From Chloroflexota bacterium (lineage in GTDB: Bacteria > Chloroflexota > Dehalococcoidia > JACPPY01), in assembly GCA_016189825.1 (NCBI GenBank), contig JACPRR010000103.1:1-6483 (forward strand): a stretch of 6,483 nucleotides of DNA, read 5' to 3'. This document shows, in pieces, positions 5,264 through 6,483 of this stretch. How positions within the stretch are numbered: the stretch's first letter is position 1; each line of letters begins with the position of its first letter. The notes under the pieces were generated by a model. The model was not told the DNA's origin. It did not search any database and worked only from the letters and a program-made list of their open reading frames with translations. A program made the position numbers and the translations under genes.

Positions 5264-6483
5264 CTAGCGGAGGAAGCCTTCGTACTTCCGCATCAGCAAT
5301 TGTGCTTCCAATTGCTTGAGGGTATCGAGCGCCACGCCCACCATGATCAACAGGCCGGTGCTGGATAGTTGCAGGACCTTGATGCCGGTGACCAACTGGC
5401 CCAGAAACGGCATCACGGCGACAAAGGCAAGGAAGAGCGCGCCGCCGGTGGTTATCCGGGTCACCACGCCGTTCAGATAGGTCCGCGTGGGCTCACCGGG
5501 GCGGATGCCGGGCACGAAGCCACCCTGCTGTTGCAACGTCTTGGCCAGGTCCTGTTGCTGGAATATTATCAGGGTGTAGAAGAAGGCGAAGGCAAGCACC
5601 AGGATGAAATACAGGGCCCAGTACAACGTCCTCGTGGAATCAAACAGGTTCATTATGGTGTTCGCGAAGTTTGGCGTGGCGCCAGGGGGAGCGGCAAACC
5701 AGCTCGCGATCTGCCCGGGGAACAGCATCACCGACATCGCGAAGATCAACGGGATCATCCCGGCCATGTTCACCCGCAGGGGTATATGTGTGCTGCCGCT
5801 CTGGCGGTACATCCTGGTACCGCGCATCTGGCTCCTCGCGTACTGCACAGGGATGCGACGGTGGGCCTCAGTAAATACCACGATGAGCGTGATAATGAGC
5901 ACCGAGAGCACCACGTACACCACTAGCCCGCTCAAGTTAGTCTGCCCCGCGATATAGCCTTCACCCACCATCTGGAGGAAACCCGCCACTATGCCGCCGA
6001 AGATGATTATGGAGATTCCATTGCCGATGCCACGCTCGGTTATGAGCTCGCCGAGCCAGACGAGGAACATCGTGCCCGCGGTCATGGTGGCCACTATCGC
6101 GATCGTGCCCAGGACATCAGTCTGGGCCACTACCGGCGGCGTCTGGCCCTGGAAAAGCCGCAACTGGGCCCAGCCCTGGAGCGCGGCCAGCGGGATGGTG
6201 AGCCAGTGCGTAATCTGATTGACCTTCTGCCGGCCGGTCTCGCCCTCCTGCGAAAGCGCCTGCAACTTCGGTATCACCGGCACCAGCAGGGTCATCACGA
6301 TGGACGAGGTTATGTACGGGTATACGCCCATCGCCGCTACGCTGAAATTCCTCATCGCGCCGCCGCTGAACAGGTCCAGCATGCCCAACAACTGGTTCTG
6401 CTCGAAAAGGGATTTCAAAGCGGACAGGCTGACGCCGGGCACGGGAATATGCGCAATGAAGCGGAAGATGACGAGGATTATGA
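5264..6483 (-). CDS. secY: Preprotein translocase subunit SecY, 5' end cut by the window edge
   Basis: SecY is the central channel of the Sec translocon in the cytoplasmic membrane and works with SecE, SecG and SecA. The frame is open to the window edge and 405 residues are visible of an expected 425-445, so the N-terminal start and part of the first helix are missing. A GTG at 6442 is not the start: the codons before it encode FRFIAHIP, the conserved run into VPGV. Visible landmarks, numbered from the first complete codon, are HIPVPG (11-16), the plug and second-helix region including [24 protein letters not shown] (144-157), the cytoplasmic loop RRIPVQYA (208-215) with STHIPLRVN, and the SecA/ribosome-contact loop [11 protein letters not shown] (322-332). 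The C-terminus [10 protein letters not shown] is typical. Hydrophobic segments run throughout, consistent with ten helices in the whole protein. The stop lies 28 bases before adk. Confidence 0.98.
   Translation of the reverse strand, partial: IILVIFRFIAHIPVPGVSLSALKSLFEQNQLLGMLDLFSGGAMRNFSVAAMGVYPYITSSIVMTLLVPVIPKLQALSQEGETGRQKVNQITHWLTIPLAALQGWAQLRLFQGQTPPVVAQTDVLGTIAIVATMTAGTMFLVWLGELITERGIGNGISIIIFGGIVAGFLQMVGEGYIAGQTNLSGLVVYVVLSVLIITLIVVFTEAHRRIPVQYARSQMRGTRMYRQSGSTHIPLRVNMAGMIPLIFAMSVMLFPGQIASWFAAPPGATPNFANTIMNLFDSTRTLYWALYFILVLAFAFFYTLIIFQQQDLAKTLQQQGGFVPGIRPGEPTRTYLNGVVTRITTGGALFLAFVAVMPFLGQLVTGIKVLQLSSTGLLIMVGVALDTLKQLEAQLLMRKYEGFLR

Noticed and set aside
6440..6442. GTG as the secY start codon
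   Set aside because: The frame continues upstream without a stop and encodes the conserved segment FRFIAHIP before VPGV, so secY extends beyond the window.
1..6483. A hidden accessory or defence system, mobile element, CRISPR array or RNA gene
   Set aside because: Nearly every base belongs to one of eleven recognised housekeeping genes or short intergenic gaps. I see no spaced direct repeats, transposase motifs, tRNA-like cloverleaf or foreign composition.

Overview
This window is one uninterrupted block of housekeeping genes, all read on the minus strand. In transcription order it runs secY (5' end outside the window), adk, map, infA, rpmJ, rpsM, rpsK, rpsD, rpoA, rplQ, truA (3' end outside the window). 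This is the end of the spectinomycin (spc) ribosomal-protein cluster joined to the alpha operon, in the order usual for Gram-positive bacteria and Chloroflexota. The DNA is GC-rich. The protein sequences (zinc-type S4, zinc-lid adenylate kinase, SecY ending in MRKYEGFLR, an alpha subunit with an acidic tail) look to me like a Chloroflexota member, perhaps Dehalococcoidia-like. That placement is an impression from the sequences, not a computed result.

Layout from right to left, in the direction of transcription. Positions 6483-4579 hold secY and adk. Positions 4576-3593 hold map and infA. A 100-base spacer (3493-3592), the largest gap in the window, carries a good sigma70-type promoter whose -10 and -35 hexamers each lie in an inverted repeat. 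Positions 3492-1858 hold rpmJ (only 37 codons), rpsM, rpsK and rpsD. Positions 1840-1 hold rpoA, rplQ and truA, with overlapping ends. There is no gene-free stretch longer than 100 bases, and I see no tRNA, rRNA, mobile element, CRISPR array, phage gene or intrinsic terminator.

The genes serve linked tasks. SecY forms the membrane channel for exported proteins. Adk balances adenine nucleotides. Map trims the initiator methionine from new proteins. IF-1 helps start translation. L36, S13, S11, S4 and L17 are ribosome parts, RpoA nucleates RNA polymerase assembly, and TruA modifies tRNA anticodon arms. Intergenic gaps are short (28, 2, 18, 100, 32, 57, 28 and 17 bases, then overlaps of 20 and 8), which fits co-transcription.

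I found no undescribed biological system. What deserves a second look is regulatory: the promoter with dyads before rpmJ, an extended -10 box before infA, a GC-rich stem-loop just before the rpsK ribosome binding site, and TTG start codons on adk and rpsD.
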